Of a stretch of DNA of 64,000 nucleotides, positions 13,901 to 22,085 are shown piece after piece. Origin of the DNA: Chaunax sp. Z400 (lineage: Eukaryota; Chordata; Actinopteri; Lophiiformes; Chaunacidae); contig CM075201.1 of the NCBI GenBank assembly GCA_037577475.1, forward strand, positions 6,181,501-6,245,500, given 5' to 3'. The stretch's first letter is position 1, and the number at the start of each line of letters is the position of its first letter. The position numbers were made by a program, and so were the translations under genes. Under the pieces are notes generated by a model that searched no databases, was not told the DNA's origin, and saw only the letters and a program-made list of their open reading frames with translations.

Positions 13901-16900
13901 TGTGAAAGGAACATATTATATAAAATGATGAATAAATAAATACAAATAATTACTTACAGTTGGAAGCAAAATTATTCAACCCCCATTGTATATTAGGGCA
14001 AAATATTATATTCTATGTATCAGCTGTTTGCAATGAGAAAATCAAGCAAGAACAATTTAAATAGCTCAATACAACAGATATAAAAAAACACAAAATACTA
14101 CATTTACTGACTACTGCAGTCTCAAAATGATTCAAACCCCTGAACAGCATTCCTCATAAGAGCACACATTTACAAATCAGATGTTAAATCACTGTGCCAA
14201 CCTTGGCAGACATACTTTAGTAGTAGAATCCCAAAGGTTTTTTTCTGTTAAAGCCTAAATTTACATAAGGGCTCCAAGATGTATACCACTGCTGACCCAA
14301 AAGCACACAAAAAGTCGGCTCCAGTAGCTCAAACCATTTAGATAAGACACAGACGTTTTGGGATGCTGTTCTGTGGAGCCATGAAACAAAACTCTAACTT
14401 TCTGGGCCTGTGGGTCAGCGGTGTATCTGGAGGAGGAAGAATGAAGCATAGGCTGAAAAGGACATCCTACCTACAGTAGAGCATGGTGGTGTCTCTGTGA
14501 CGTTCTGGGACTGCTTTGCTTCCTTGGGCACTGGAAACCAGCACCGTGTAGAGGGTGCAGTGGATTCCATCAAGTATCAGGAAATCCTAGGAGAAAATGT
14601 CTCACCATCTGTGAGGAAGATGAGGGTTGGGCATCATTGGATAATCCAAAAGGACAATGATCCCAAGCAGGCCTCAAAGTCCACCAAGGTTTGGTTTCAG
14701 AAGAAGTCCTGGAAACTGTGTTACAGTTTGTTTGTGTATGTTTGTTCTTGTTCACCTGCTCAGGGACAGCAGACGGAAACTAGCCAGTAGCTAAATCTGG
14801 TGCAAAGCATCCTTTCTCTTCTTTGAGACTAATGTATTTGTACGTGGTCCCTAATATAAATAAACTTAACTATTCAAACTGGTTGTGTTTGATTTTGTTG
14901 ATAAATAGTATATTTAAACCTAATATACAATGAGGGTTTCATAATTTTGCTTCCAACTGTATGTGTTTTAAGAAACAAGTTAAGAAGTAACTGATTTAGT
15001 TTGGTCATAAGACAGCAAAGAACGATGTGTGTGGGTCAGCAGAGAACACATGTAATGATGTCAGTCCTCTGCCAAATGCTCCTGGGTGGCAGCAAATGAG
15101 GTGTTGTGGCTGTGTTTGTGTCTACAGGTGGAACTGATTCACCAAAGGTGAAAGGAGACGGCGACATGCGCATATTTGTGGCTCTCTTCCCTTACGATCC
15201 TGCCACCATGTCACCCAATCCTGATGCGGCTGAAGAAGAGCTGCCCTTCACTGAGGGACAGATCATCAAAGTATGTCCGCTCAGACTCAGGCTTGTTTTT
15301 CCATTCAGTTTTTCCCTTGATCGGCTCTCACTTAAAGGATGCAACACACACAAGATTCATTAAGCATACATTTTTACACTCCCCACCCAGGTTCAAGGAG
15401 ACAAAGACCCAGACGGGTTCTACCGAGGAGAGTCCGGTGGCCGTCTGGGCTTCGTGCCATGTAACATGGTGTCTGAGATCCAGGTGGAGGATGAGGAGAC
15501 CCGGCAGCAGCTTCTGCAGCAGGGCTTCTTGTCCACAGCGACCTCCATGGAGAAGATAGGTCCGTTAAACTGTCATTCAAAACTACCTAAAACTGTGCCT
15601 GTTGGTATATTTCAGACCAAACGACAAACATGGTCTTCAGTGTAAATTCAATGTGCTGTTATGTGTGTTCTGTCACTGTTGAAAAGTGGTACATTTGGAC
15701 ATGTTTTACCATAGGTGTAAATTATGCTTTACTCATGATATCACCGCTGTTCACATTGAAGTGGTAAGTGAAAATGGCAGCACAAGTGTAACAGAATCAA
15801 CCCGTAAATATCCGATATGCTGGTCAATTTAATGTTCTGGTCTTCACACCGATCACCTGTGTACAGCTGTATTGTTGTCTGCAGGTGATTGGAGAACAAA
15901 ATGAAAGCTTTCCAGCCAACTGGACGCACAAAGAAAGCTTTCATCAGATCAGATTAGATTTCAGAACTACATTAAAAAAGAACCAAAAGGTTTCTTGCAG
16001 CAGTAATTTATATGTTTTTATTGGTTCCTGTTCACTGTGTTGCTATTAAGGAAACTATAACCATCTATTTGCTGCCACTGCGTTTTCATGCAGGTGTCTA
16101 AAAACACAAACTTAAGTCAAAGTGTGTGCCTGTGGTGAGTGGTAGCGAGCCACTTAGCAAGCTGACACTTTTCTTCTGTTTCCTGTGTTCTACCCAGAGC
16201 GGTATTTACAGATGGTTTAACCTTTTCACTTCCACTTGTTCTCACTGCTGTGTCTGCTCTTCACTGGTTGTCATTTTTAAATTGCTCTTCACTGGCTTTT
16301 CATTGTCTTCTTTGTCTGGTCTGCTTCTCTCAACAATTGCACCTCTGTGTTTCTTTTTGGTTTCTATTTTTTTTGTTTTTTTTTTGTTTTCCCTTCTTAA
16401 ACTTCATAAAGGCTCTCGCACACATGCTCAGCTTCCCCGTCGCCCTGTTCCACCGCCGAAACCGAGACGATCCAAGAAAGGTGTGTCTCGCTGCAGATTG
16501 CGGCTTCCCACCTCTCTCCTTTATTCTGTGCTCTGGTTTGCTTCTCTTTCTGTCTCTTTCACTTGAGCTTTGGCTCTTAAAGTAGCTGCTCCTCACTCAG
16601 CGACCAGGGGGGATTTTTAGGTCAGTTACCATTGTAATGAGATCAGACAGTTTCTCAGCATTATGGTTAAATATTACTACTATGACTACCATAGACATCC
16701 TCTAGTTTCATATTCTATAATTACAACTTAGGGTGCTTTCACATCTGAAAGTCTGGACAAAGGTCACAGAAAATAAATTAGAAGTTTCAGGGTTTTATGC
16801 GTTTCATCCAGTTGACTTGATTTCTTAATCAACCATATAACTATTAAATACCGTCTCTTCCTCTTTCCATATTTTACCGCAACTCATTTTAACCTCTTAT

Positions 16901-19900
16901 TTTCACTGCGATGGTAGCCTGCTGTAACTTCCTATAATTGGTCCGAAAGTCTGAACCATCCAAAAAAAAGTGCTTTCACACTGTAAACGAACCAAACCAT
17001 GGTTCAGTTCCTACCGAGAACAACTCTTTTTGTCCGATTAAAGTCTGGGTGTTTGATCCTGACCTTGGTCTGGGGGAGGTTTCACACTGGGAATAGTGGT
17101 CTGGATCAAACAGAAAAGTCCAAAAGTCTTGACCAAACGAGGAAGGTGTGAAAGCACCCTTAGTGTTAGATTCTTTTTTTTTTGCTTAGAGACTCCTCAG
17201 AGTAACTTCATCTTTCCACAGGTTTACTTTTTAGGATTTTATCAACAGTTTCACAAATGTTTAAAAGGCACATACACGAGTACTGAGTCAGTCCTGTCAG
17301 CTGTCATTGGATATTCATGTAATACAGCATAGACATAGCAGCAGAATGTGGCAGTAAGTCACGTATTTATTGGTAAAAGAAAGCAATTTGCCACTATTTT
17401 GCTCCCATGTCACAAATGCCTTACATGATCACCTAAAGTTCACTTCTTGAGCCATCCATCTCCTCTGATCTCCATCTGTGACTTCCAGTGTGATGACTCA
17501 GACATTCTGATTCTTCTCCTCATTCTGTGATTGTGCTTACGCTCTTTCCCTCACCTCATCTCTTCCAGTAGAGTCTGCAGCACTCTGGGAGGAGAGCGTA
17601 GACTCCTCCAGCCAAGGTTTGTACTTAGAGCTTTGACCTCTCTGTTTGCATCTGCATGATGAGATCAGCATTTCCATGTCCACTGGAAGACAGCATGTAT
17701 GTACATGACATTTGTGGATCTCTTTTCTTAATGGTTGTAAGCATGACGACTGGATTCTAGTCGCTGATAACACCAGGGCCCGCCTTCATTCATCCCCATG
17801 AGGGACTGTTTGATTAATCAGGGGTATGCTGAAGAATTATGAGTTATTTAAAGATCCACAGCAAAGGAATGTTTGAAAAAATGATATGGCCCTTGAGCTG
17901 GAATTGATTCAAATGATAAGAGTGGTATTTCTGAAATTAAAGTATGAAATCTAATCACTTAATGTTCTTAAGTTCTTCCTTAACCCCCAGTTTTAAACGT
18001 CAAGCAGTCCCTTCTCCTAACTCCTCTTTCCATTTCACAGTTCAAGTGGCATCATTTAATCATTAAGTTATTCATTTTTTTACTAACAGTGTTGCAAAGA
18101 GTTGATGTTGAGAAACATCAGCTCATCTCAAGCTGCTACAAGCTCATGAGAATAAAAACTGCTAACTCTTACTCCTAATCTCCTTTTGTGTTTTTGACTG
18201 CAGTGGCGTGACGTCTCCTCAGCTTAGCATGGAGCTGAGGGAATCGTACATGCAGACACAATGAGCTGCATACCAATGATCTGATTAGAACGGCAGAGAC
18301 AAGTGTCACTCTAATTATCAGGATATCACAGTGTACTGTTTGCCCCTCTCTGTTTGACTGACAGATCCCAGCCAGGCTGCAGCCGCCTCTTCAGCTGTGG
18401 GGAGCACGGCCCCTGGAGCTCGCAGGATGGTCGCCATCTTTGATTATGATCCACGAGAGAGCTCCCCCAACACTGACATAGAGGTCAGACTCGCACATGC
18501 ATAATGTATTCTGTTGAGAGAAAGTGTTGTTATAGTTTTTGCTCATTATCTGCCTCATCTTTTATGACTGGGTTCAGGCTGAGCTGACCTTCAGTGCAGG
18601 AGACATCATACATGTGTTTGGTGACATGGATGAAGATGGTTTCTTCTACGTAAGTGTTGACTTTTTTCACACTTATGAGTGATATGTAGTTATTTTTTCA
18701 TTGTGCTTCTTAAAATACCATGGTGACTTAAGCTAACTATGTATGTCCTCCTGTTCTTATTTTCAAACATACTGCTGAAAAAATACAGTATATCATTTAC
18801 TCTGTGCAAGAGGATTTCATGACATGAGATGAAGGAAATTAAGACGTTATTTACCCCTGTAAATGAGCTATTTAGATTAATACCAAATAAATATATATAT
18901 TTTTGGACACGTGCTATGGAGAAGATAACCAGCCTTAAGAGTCACCCTAAAATCATCTTTCCAGGGAAAACTCAAAAACTACATTTTGTTGAAAAATCAA
19001 TTATCAAAAGGCACAACTACTTATCACCCTTCAGAGTCACCTAAAACTATTTTTTTTTCATCAAAACCAGAAAAAATAAAATAAGTATAAAATTCAAAAT
19101 ATCAAAAGGCACAGCTACGTAATATGGTTAATATATGTGTAAAGTTTAATGAAGCTAGAATTAATGTTTGAGATATATATATATATATATATATACACGA
19201 AATATGATTAAGGATGGACAGACATACTGACGACTATATCCAGCCGTCATTTCATGGTCGGGGGGTGAGAAGAAATCTTTTACATGAAAATTAACAGTCA
19301 CCCTGTAATTGAGTAACATCAGGATGAAAAAATAGACAAGATAAATTAAAAAATATATTAATAATAAATAATGTAATTAAACACAAAAGTGAATAGAACA
19401 GAAGTGGCACAAAAGAACGAACTAACATTGTTACAGGATATTTCAAATGAGGTACAGAGCCACAAGGTAATCAGATACTTTTCACCACCACACCATGTGC
19501 ATGCAGAGCACATCAAGTTACGCAGAATTCCCCTTGTCAGTAAGTTTATCGCCCAGTCTGGGTTGTTAAAAGGCAGCTTCATGTCTCAATGTTACATCTT
19601 TCTTTCAGGGAGACTTGAAGGGTCACAGAGGCTTAGTTCCCTCCAACTTCCTGCAGGCCTTACCAGAGGATGCTCCTGCAGACCCTCTCTCTGCTCAGCC
19701 TGCACCAGAACCCAAGAGAGAATCTCAGGTAGGTTAACATGTTAACATGTCTATCAAGCACATGCTACTATATATGGAACTTCTGACTACCTCATTTATG
19801 TAATTTTCACAAACCACTGGCATCAAAAAGTTCTATTTTACTGTGTTTTTTATGTCTTGCAAGTATTTCCAAAGTGTGGTAACTGTTCCATTTCTTAAAT

Positions 19901-20641
19901 TCTGCACTGTCACATTTATTTTGCCCCATTTCCTGCATGGCCTTTTGCAGAAGCACAAACGAACAGTACACTTTGAGACGTGATTGTAAGTGTTTTACAC
20001 AAGACTGTAGCAGCCCAGTGATCCTTACTTGTGTCTCCTGTTCTCTCCCTGTTAATGTCCTCCTCTCTCCACCTTAGCTGTAGTTCTACACTGCTCCTTT
20101 GTGTAGGATCCTGCACCTACTCATGGTAATAGTTGATCAAAACCTAGGTTAAAAATTTGAGATCTCAAATCCACTGGCTCCAGATTGGTGTGTGTCCTGT
20201 CCTTGTGTTTCCTTTTGGTGTTTAAATTTTAAGCATACCAAAGATTTAGATCATGTTTATTTGGTATTTATAGTACAGTATCATGTGTATGCTCCTTCTA
20301 AAAGTCTTACTTTCTTCTTGAAGGGTACCTGGATGTCTTCTACAGAGCTGAAAGATCCTGGGTCCTCCACACTAAAAGAGGATTTGCCCCCCCAAATAGA
20401 ACCTCCTTACACTGAGCCAACAGAGCTCACAGATCTGCAGCCCAAACTGGCAAACCCCACGTCAGATCTGGACACGGCTGCACGTCCAGCGGCAGCAGAG
20501 GCCTGCTGCTCCCCTCCGGCGCCCTTGCCAGCAGACAGCCCGACACAGACAGACTGCTCTGCACAAGGCAAGAAGAAGAAAGGCTTTTTCTCCAAAGGCA
20601 AGAAGCTGTTCAAAAGGCTGGGATCCAGCAAGAAAGAATAA
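1799..20641 (+). CDS. tspoap1: tspoap1 (RIM-binding protein 1), 3' part of gene, 19 coding exons
   Basis: Spliced CDS: 1799-1979, 3410-3615, 5548-5654, 5740-5849, 5943-6818, 8390-8541, 8674-9150, 9314-9700, 10039-10197, 10476-11279, 11809-11908, 15128-15270, 15391-15559, 16412-16480, 17569-17616, 18365-18483, 18578-18649, 19609-19728, 20324-20641. All junctions keep phase and give 1,538 residues ending at TAA. Domain order is coiled-coil end, SH3-I, three FN3 repeats, acidic/proline-rich linker, SH3-II, a PPPKP motif, SH3-III and a lysine-rich tail. This is the RIM-binding protein layout. These proteins are presynaptic active-zone scaffolds whose SH3 domains bind RIM and voltage-gated calcium channels; TSPOAP1 was also named for binding the mitochondrial TSPO protein. 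RIMBP1 is preferred over RIMBP2 because mir-142, supt4h1, hsf5 and rnf43 are neighbours. The start codon and N-terminal exons lie upstream of the window. Two introns appear to use GC donors. Confidence 0.93.
2897..2986 (+). CDS. tspoap1: candidate tspoap1 cassette exon (90 nt)
   Basis: A GTGTTTTAG acceptor and a GAGG|GTAATG donor bound an open 90-nt segment. It enters and leaves in phase 1, exactly matching the flanking exons at 1799-1979 and 3410-3615. It would insert about 30 residues, including SWDMVSLGEIAFWSLEGGD. The flanking exons also join directly in frame, so inclusion may be optional. I do not recognise the peptide from a particular family member, so this is inferred from splice sites and phase only. 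Confidence 0.5.
3410..3615 (+). CDS. tspoap1: tspoap1 exon: Ser/Thr-rich linker
   Basis: The acceptor is CTCTCCTGTCAG at 3409 and the donor CATGAG|GTACCA, ending in phase 0. The peptide is low complexity and serine-rich (for example SVSKSGSSSSKSEG), a disordered linker between the coiled coil and SH3-I. The preceding exon joins in frame through a split GAT codon. Confidence 0.85.
3616..5547 (+). other. tspoap1 intron, no recognised content
   Basis: This is an AT-rich intron of 1.9 kb. I see no coding segment, RNA gene or clear transposon in it. Confidence 0.7.
5548..5654 (+). CDS. tspoap1: tspoap1 exon: start of SH3-I
   Basis: The exon encodes an acidic patch (EVEELDIDVAPAP) and then KLQVFIARYS, the first beta strand and ALYDY-like loop of an SH3 domain. 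The ends are TTCTCAG|GTGGAC and TACAG|GTAAGC, leaving in phase 2. Confidence 0.92.
5740..5849 (+). CDS. tspoap1: tspoap1 exon: core of SH3-I, GC donor
   Basis: The exon encodes YNPYDGPNDNPEVELPLTAG and then EYIYVYGDMDDDGFYEG: the RT loop, n-Src loop and central strands of SH3-I. The in-frame join to GELMDGRRGLVPSNFV in the next exon requires the exon to end at GAAG before GCAAGT. This is therefore a GC-AG intron of 93 bp. Confidence 0.9.
5943..6818 (+). CDS. tspoap1: tspoap1 exon: end of SH3-I, FN3-1 and FN3-2
   Basis: The largest exon here (876 nt). It opens with ELMDGRRGLVPSNFVERV, closing SH3-I. A serine/alanine-rich linker follows, then two fibronectin type III repeats: from PYPRKLNLIKQLAKSIIIGW, and from VAPTQLRVERITATSANLTW to VTFTTLMAG. 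It ends GATGGCAG|GTCAGG in phase 1. Antisense open frames across it are shadows. Confidence 0.95.
6819..8389 (+). other. tspoap1 intron, no recognised content
   Basis: A 1.57-kb AT-rich intron between FN3-2 and FN3-3. I found no exon with matching phase, no RNA gene and no transposon ends. Confidence 0.65.
8390..8541 (+). CDS. tspoap1: tspoap1 exon: first half of FN3-3
   Basis: The exon encodes GPPDAPLDVQLEHGPSPGIA, then LISWLPV and GVRVTGYTIYADKKK, the first strands of the third FN3 repeat. The next exon starts VLEVSSPTAGS, so the break falls after AAAAAA and before GCAAGA. This implies a second GC-AG intron (132 bp). The donor is weaker than at 5850, so the 3' boundary is less certain. Confidence 0.82.
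8674..9150 (+). CDS. tspoap1: tspoap1 exon: end of FN3-3 and proline-rich linker
   Basis: The exon completes FN3-3 (VLEVSSPTAGSALLG, then LTVRTMSAHGESCDSFPV) and continues into a Pro/Ser/Ala-rich disordered stretch. It ends ACTCCAGTG|GTAATC in phase 0. Confidence 0.9.
9314..9700 (+). CDS. tspoap1: tspoap1 exon: disordered linker
   Basis: The exon runs from CATCCTCAG|ATTAAT to CAGCAG|GTCAGC, with phase 0 at both ends (129 codons). It encodes a proline/alanine-rich stretch and then conserved-looking segments RPFPSIAEFIEDPSDKLG and TRLVSIEEFLRQDQEP. The repeated IEEFL/IAEFIED pattern resembles short helical docking motifs; partners cannot be assigned from sequence. Confidence 0.9.
9836..9917. 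repeat. 82-bp palindromic element, copy A
   Basis: Two arms of about 36 bp (outer TACCAGTCAA / TTGACTGGTA, inner CAGTTTCCCAT / ATGGGAAACTG) are separated by eight bases. The arms differ at only a few positions. TA dinucleotides lie at both edges. The arm sequence resembles Tc1/mariner terminal repeats, suggesting a terminal-repeat-only derivative. A matching copy lies at 21434-21515. Confidence 0.85.
10039..10197 (+). CDS. tspoap1: tspoap1 exon: acidic linker
   Basis: The exon follows TTTTTTGCAG and ends AACAGG|GTAAAA, phase 0 to 0 (53 codons). It encodes KYSRVQVEPSSDYNAD, then SDLSDILEEEEEEDLYSD, a glutamate run typical of the disordered region before SH3-II. Confidence 0.9.
10476..11279 (+). 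CDS. tspoap1: tspoap1 exon: His/Pro/Asp-rich linker
   Basis: An 804-nt phase 0 to 0 exon starting SCKLETSDSDEEVLERILKL. It holds a histidine-rich stretch (HHAPQHHPHHPNLHSHLPPQ), then acidic segments ending near EEPVEVVMDQMSSEWWVEG. The donor is CCACTG|GTAAAT. Without splicing, the frame reads on to a TAA at about 11375, giving a short alternative end (see findings). Confidence 0.88.
11809..11908 (+). CDS. tspoap1: tspoap1 exon: linker before SH3-II
   Basis: The exon runs from GTTGAGCAG to CTCAAAG|GTCAGA, phase 0 in and phase 1 out. It encodes EPSQIPPAEAGPSWGTQAEL and SSKPACLQARQLK. Both junction phases fit the neighbouring exons, which is the main support. Confidence 0.78.
12909..12973 (+). 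CDS. tspoap1: candidate alternative tspoap1 exon, acidic
   Basis: After a TTGTGCAG acceptor, the phase-1 frame reads GGEEEVLDSSCSEEEGESL and then LS before a TGA. It could be an alternative terminal exon. It could also be a short cassette ending at an internal weak donor (TGCA|GTGAAG at about 12941), which would also exit in phase 1. The acidic composition fits the surrounding linker, but I have no family match. Confidence 0.3.
13957..14959 (+). mobile_element. Tc1/mariner-like element, internally deleted and inactive
   Basis: Terminal inverted repeats CAGTTGGAAGCAAAATTATT at the left and its near reverse complement ending TTTTGCTTCCAACTG at the right are flanked by TA on both sides. The internal + strand carries a broken transposase. 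Segments recognisable as Tc1-like include VLWSHETK near 14370 (normally VLWSDETK, so the catalytic Asp position reads His) followed by a stop. Further on are FWDCFASLGTGNQHRVEG and DSIKYQEILGENV, then KDNDPKQASKSTK (usually PKH). At 1.0 kb it is shorter than the usual 1.3-1.6 kb of full elements. It lies in a tspoap1 intron. Confidence 0.93.
15128..15270 (+). CDS. tspoap1: tspoap1 exon: first half of SH3-II
   Basis: The exon encodes a short lysine/glycine linker and then MRIFVALFPYDPATMSPNPD and AAEEELPFTEGQIIK. These are the ALYDY-like and RT-loop parts of the second SH3 domain. The donor is ATCAAA|GTATGT, phase 0. Confidence 0.95.
15391..15559 (+). CDS. tspoap1: tspoap1 exon: second half of SH3-II
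   Basis: The exon encodes VQGDKDPDGFYRGESGGRLG and FVPCNMVSEIQV, completing SH3-II. A charged helix follows (EDEETRQQLLQQGFL). It ends AAGATAG|GTCCGT in phase 1. Confidence 0.95.
16412..16480 (+). CDS. tspoap1: tspoap1 exon: PPPKP motif
   Basis: A 69-nt exon, phase 1 at both ends, encoding SRTHAQLPRRPVPPPKPRRS and KK. The RPVPPPKPRR core is a classical proline-rich SH3-ligand type sequence flanked by basic residues. It lies between SH3-II and SH3-III. The symmetric phase means it can be skipped without a frameshift. Confidence 0.88.
16731..17159. mobile_element. PIF/Harbinger-like MITE
   Basis: A 429-bp element with terminal inverted repeats GGGTGCTTTCACA and TGTGAAAGCACCC, flanked on both sides by the 3-bp duplication TTA (16728-16730 and 17160-17162). 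A 3-bp TWA duplication is the PIF/Harbinger signature. There is no transposase coding, so it is non-autonomous. It lies in a tspoap1 intron. Confidence 0.8.
17569..17616 (+). CDS. tspoap1: tspoap1 exon: short linker (48 nt)
   Basis: After TCTTCCAG the exon encodes VESAALWEESVDSSSQ and ends AGCCAAG|GTTTGT. It is phase 1 at both ends, so it is another skippable small exon in the SH3-II to SH3-III linker. Confidence 0.75.
18365..18483 (+). CDS. tspoap1: tspoap1 exon: start of SH3-III
   Basis: The exon encodes an alanine/serine linker and then RRMVAIFDYDPRESSPNTDI, the beginning of the third SH3 domain. It ends ATAGAG|GTCAGA in phase 0. Confidence 0.95.
18578..18649 (+). CDS. tspoap1: tspoap1 exon: middle of SH3-III
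   Basis: A 72-nt exon encoding AELTFSAGDIIHVFGDMDED and GFFY, the RT-loop and n-Src region of SH3-III. The donor is TTCTAC|GTAAGT. Confidence 0.95.
19609..19728 (+). CDS. tspoap1: tspoap1 exon: end of SH3-III
   Basis: The exon encodes GDLKGHRGLVPSNFLQALPE, completing SH3-III, then a proline-rich tail ending KRESQ. It leaves in phase 0 at CTCAG|GTAGGT, which allows either the microexon at 19951 or the terminal exon at 20324 to follow. Confidence 0.95.
19951..19985 (+). CDS. tspoap1: candidate tspoap1 microexon with in-frame stop
   Basis: A strong acceptor (CATGGCCTTTTGCAG) and a strong donor (GATT|GTAAGT) bound a 35-nt segment. In the incoming phase it reads KHKRTVHFET and then TGA. Inclusion would replace the 105-residue tail with ten residues. 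The stop lies two bases before the junction, so nonsense-mediated decay would not be expected if 20324 is the last exon. KRTVHF fits the RVxF protein phosphatase 1 docking consensus, which is only a pattern match. Confidence 0.55.
20324..20641 (+). CDS. tspoap1: tspoap1 terminal coding exon, basic tail
   Basis: The exon starts GTWMSSTELKDP after CTTCTTGAAG. It runs through a Pro/Asp/Glu-rich segment and ends with a polybasic tail (GKKKKGFFSKGKKLFKR, then LGSSKKE) and a TAA at 20639-20641. The alternating Lys/Phe tail looks suited to membrane or acidic-partner contact, which is inference. Confidence 0.9.
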   Translation, partial: GTWMSSTELKDPGSSTLKEDLPPQIEPPYTEPTELTDLQPKLANPTSDLDTAARPAAAEACCSPPAPLPADSPTQTDCSAQGKKKKGFFSKGKKLFKRLGSSKKE

Positions 20642-21401
20642 GAGTCAGGACACCTGACTCTGAATAATCGCGTCACACTGAAAGCACTTTTTCTATCCTC
20701 ACTGTAGTCTGTGCAGATAGTGGCTGTCAGATCTAATAACTGATGCTGTTTAAATCCTACATTTGCCTTAGAGCACTGCTAGATCAGCTGTTACATTTAG
20801 AGTTCTTTACAGCATCAACATGCTGCTTATAGCATCACAGGAGCATGTAGAGGTGCATGTTGAAAAGCATGTAAACTCACAATATACATAATTCTCTAAT
20901 AACTTCCTAATTATACAAGCTTTTGCAAATATCCTACCCGTCAGAGGATTTAATGCTTGATAGAAAACAGTTACTACCCACCTCTGATTCTAAACAATAA
21001 GATACAGAAGGATCCTGACTTCAGCCCAGAAACAGCTCATTAAATGTTAGCTTTAATGTTCATGTACTGGTGCCACTTTATTGATTTGAAGCAAAATGAA
21101 CAGAAGCAGCAGTTTAACTCTTCCTCTATGTGACTATAAAGAATGCACTAACCACCCTGAATGGATGTATTTTAAATATGTCTGCTTGTCCCTCACATGT
21201 GTTTTTCTTTAAGAGTATTTATACAGTACTTTGTACAGAACATGTTATTTATTTGTATCAGCCTCTTGTCCAAATCATCACTACATTGAATGAAGTAACA
21301 GCAGGGCAGGAGGTCTGTCACATGGAGCTGTCAGAGACAGTGATGATCCACTTTGTGTAATTACGGGCTTTGAGGTTAACAATGAAGACTGTTTAATGAC
21401 G

Positions 21402-21433
<32 letters not shown>

Positions 21434-21435
<2 letters not shown>

Positions 21436-21515
21436 CGCTACCAGTCAAAAATTTGGACACAGTTTCCCATTCAAGTGGATGGGAAACTGTGTCCAAACTA
21501 TTGACTGGTACTGTA
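21434..21515. repeat. 82-bp palindromic element, copy B
   Basis: Same length and nearly identical to the palindrome at 9836-9917, with the same eight-base centre TCAAGTGG. It is embedded in (TA)n tracts on both sides, consistent with insertion at TA. In the tspoap1 mRNA it would form a long hairpin in the 3' UTR. Confidence 0.85.
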
Positions 21516-21768
21516 TATATATATATATGTATATATATAAATGAATGTGAAGGCTTGCCCTTCTTTTCTGTGTGTGTGTGTGTGTGTGTATATAGTCCAA
21601 TGGTGAGACTGAAAACAGTTGCCTTTCTCAGACATTACCACGGGAACTCTTGATGTTTGTGATCACAACTGGCCTACATTTTCTGTTGGTGTGTGAGTGT
21701 GAGAGAGAGAGAGGCCTGCAGTGTGTGCAAAAATGATGTATCTGGTAATCAGTAGCTCTGTAAGCTAT

Positions 21769-22085
21769 TAGGGCTGCACCTAATTATCACTCTAAAATTA
21801 GTATTTGTCTTTTGATCAATTCCTTTGATTATTTGATTAGTTATTTGGTCTATAAAACATGAAAAACTGTGAAAGGCCCATCACACGACATCAGATGTTT
21901 TGTTTTGTCGAGGCTGTGGTTCAAAACCTAAAGAAATTCAGTTTGCTTTCATGTAAGCAGCAAATTCTCACATTTAACAACTTAAAACCCATCAAATATT
22001 TGCCTTTTTGCTTCAACGATAAATCAGTCAAAAGAAATCCCAAATAATTTTCTGTCCATTAAGACAATTAATTGGCATCTCTACC
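21769..22085. repeat. interspersed repeat (GGGCTGCAC family), degraded
   Basis: It begins GGGCTGCACCTAATTATCAC. It continues with the ATCAATTCCTTTGATTA and TTTGGTCTATAAAACATGAA blocks that I associate with a common teleost non-autonomous DNA transposon family. It ends near TAATTGGCATCTCTACCC. A related fragment is at about 55447-55760. The family name is not certain. Confidence 0.6.

Noticed and set aside
14497..14790. 97-codon open frame as an independent gene
   Set aside because: It is the surviving piece of a Tc1-like transposase between clear terminal inverted repeats.
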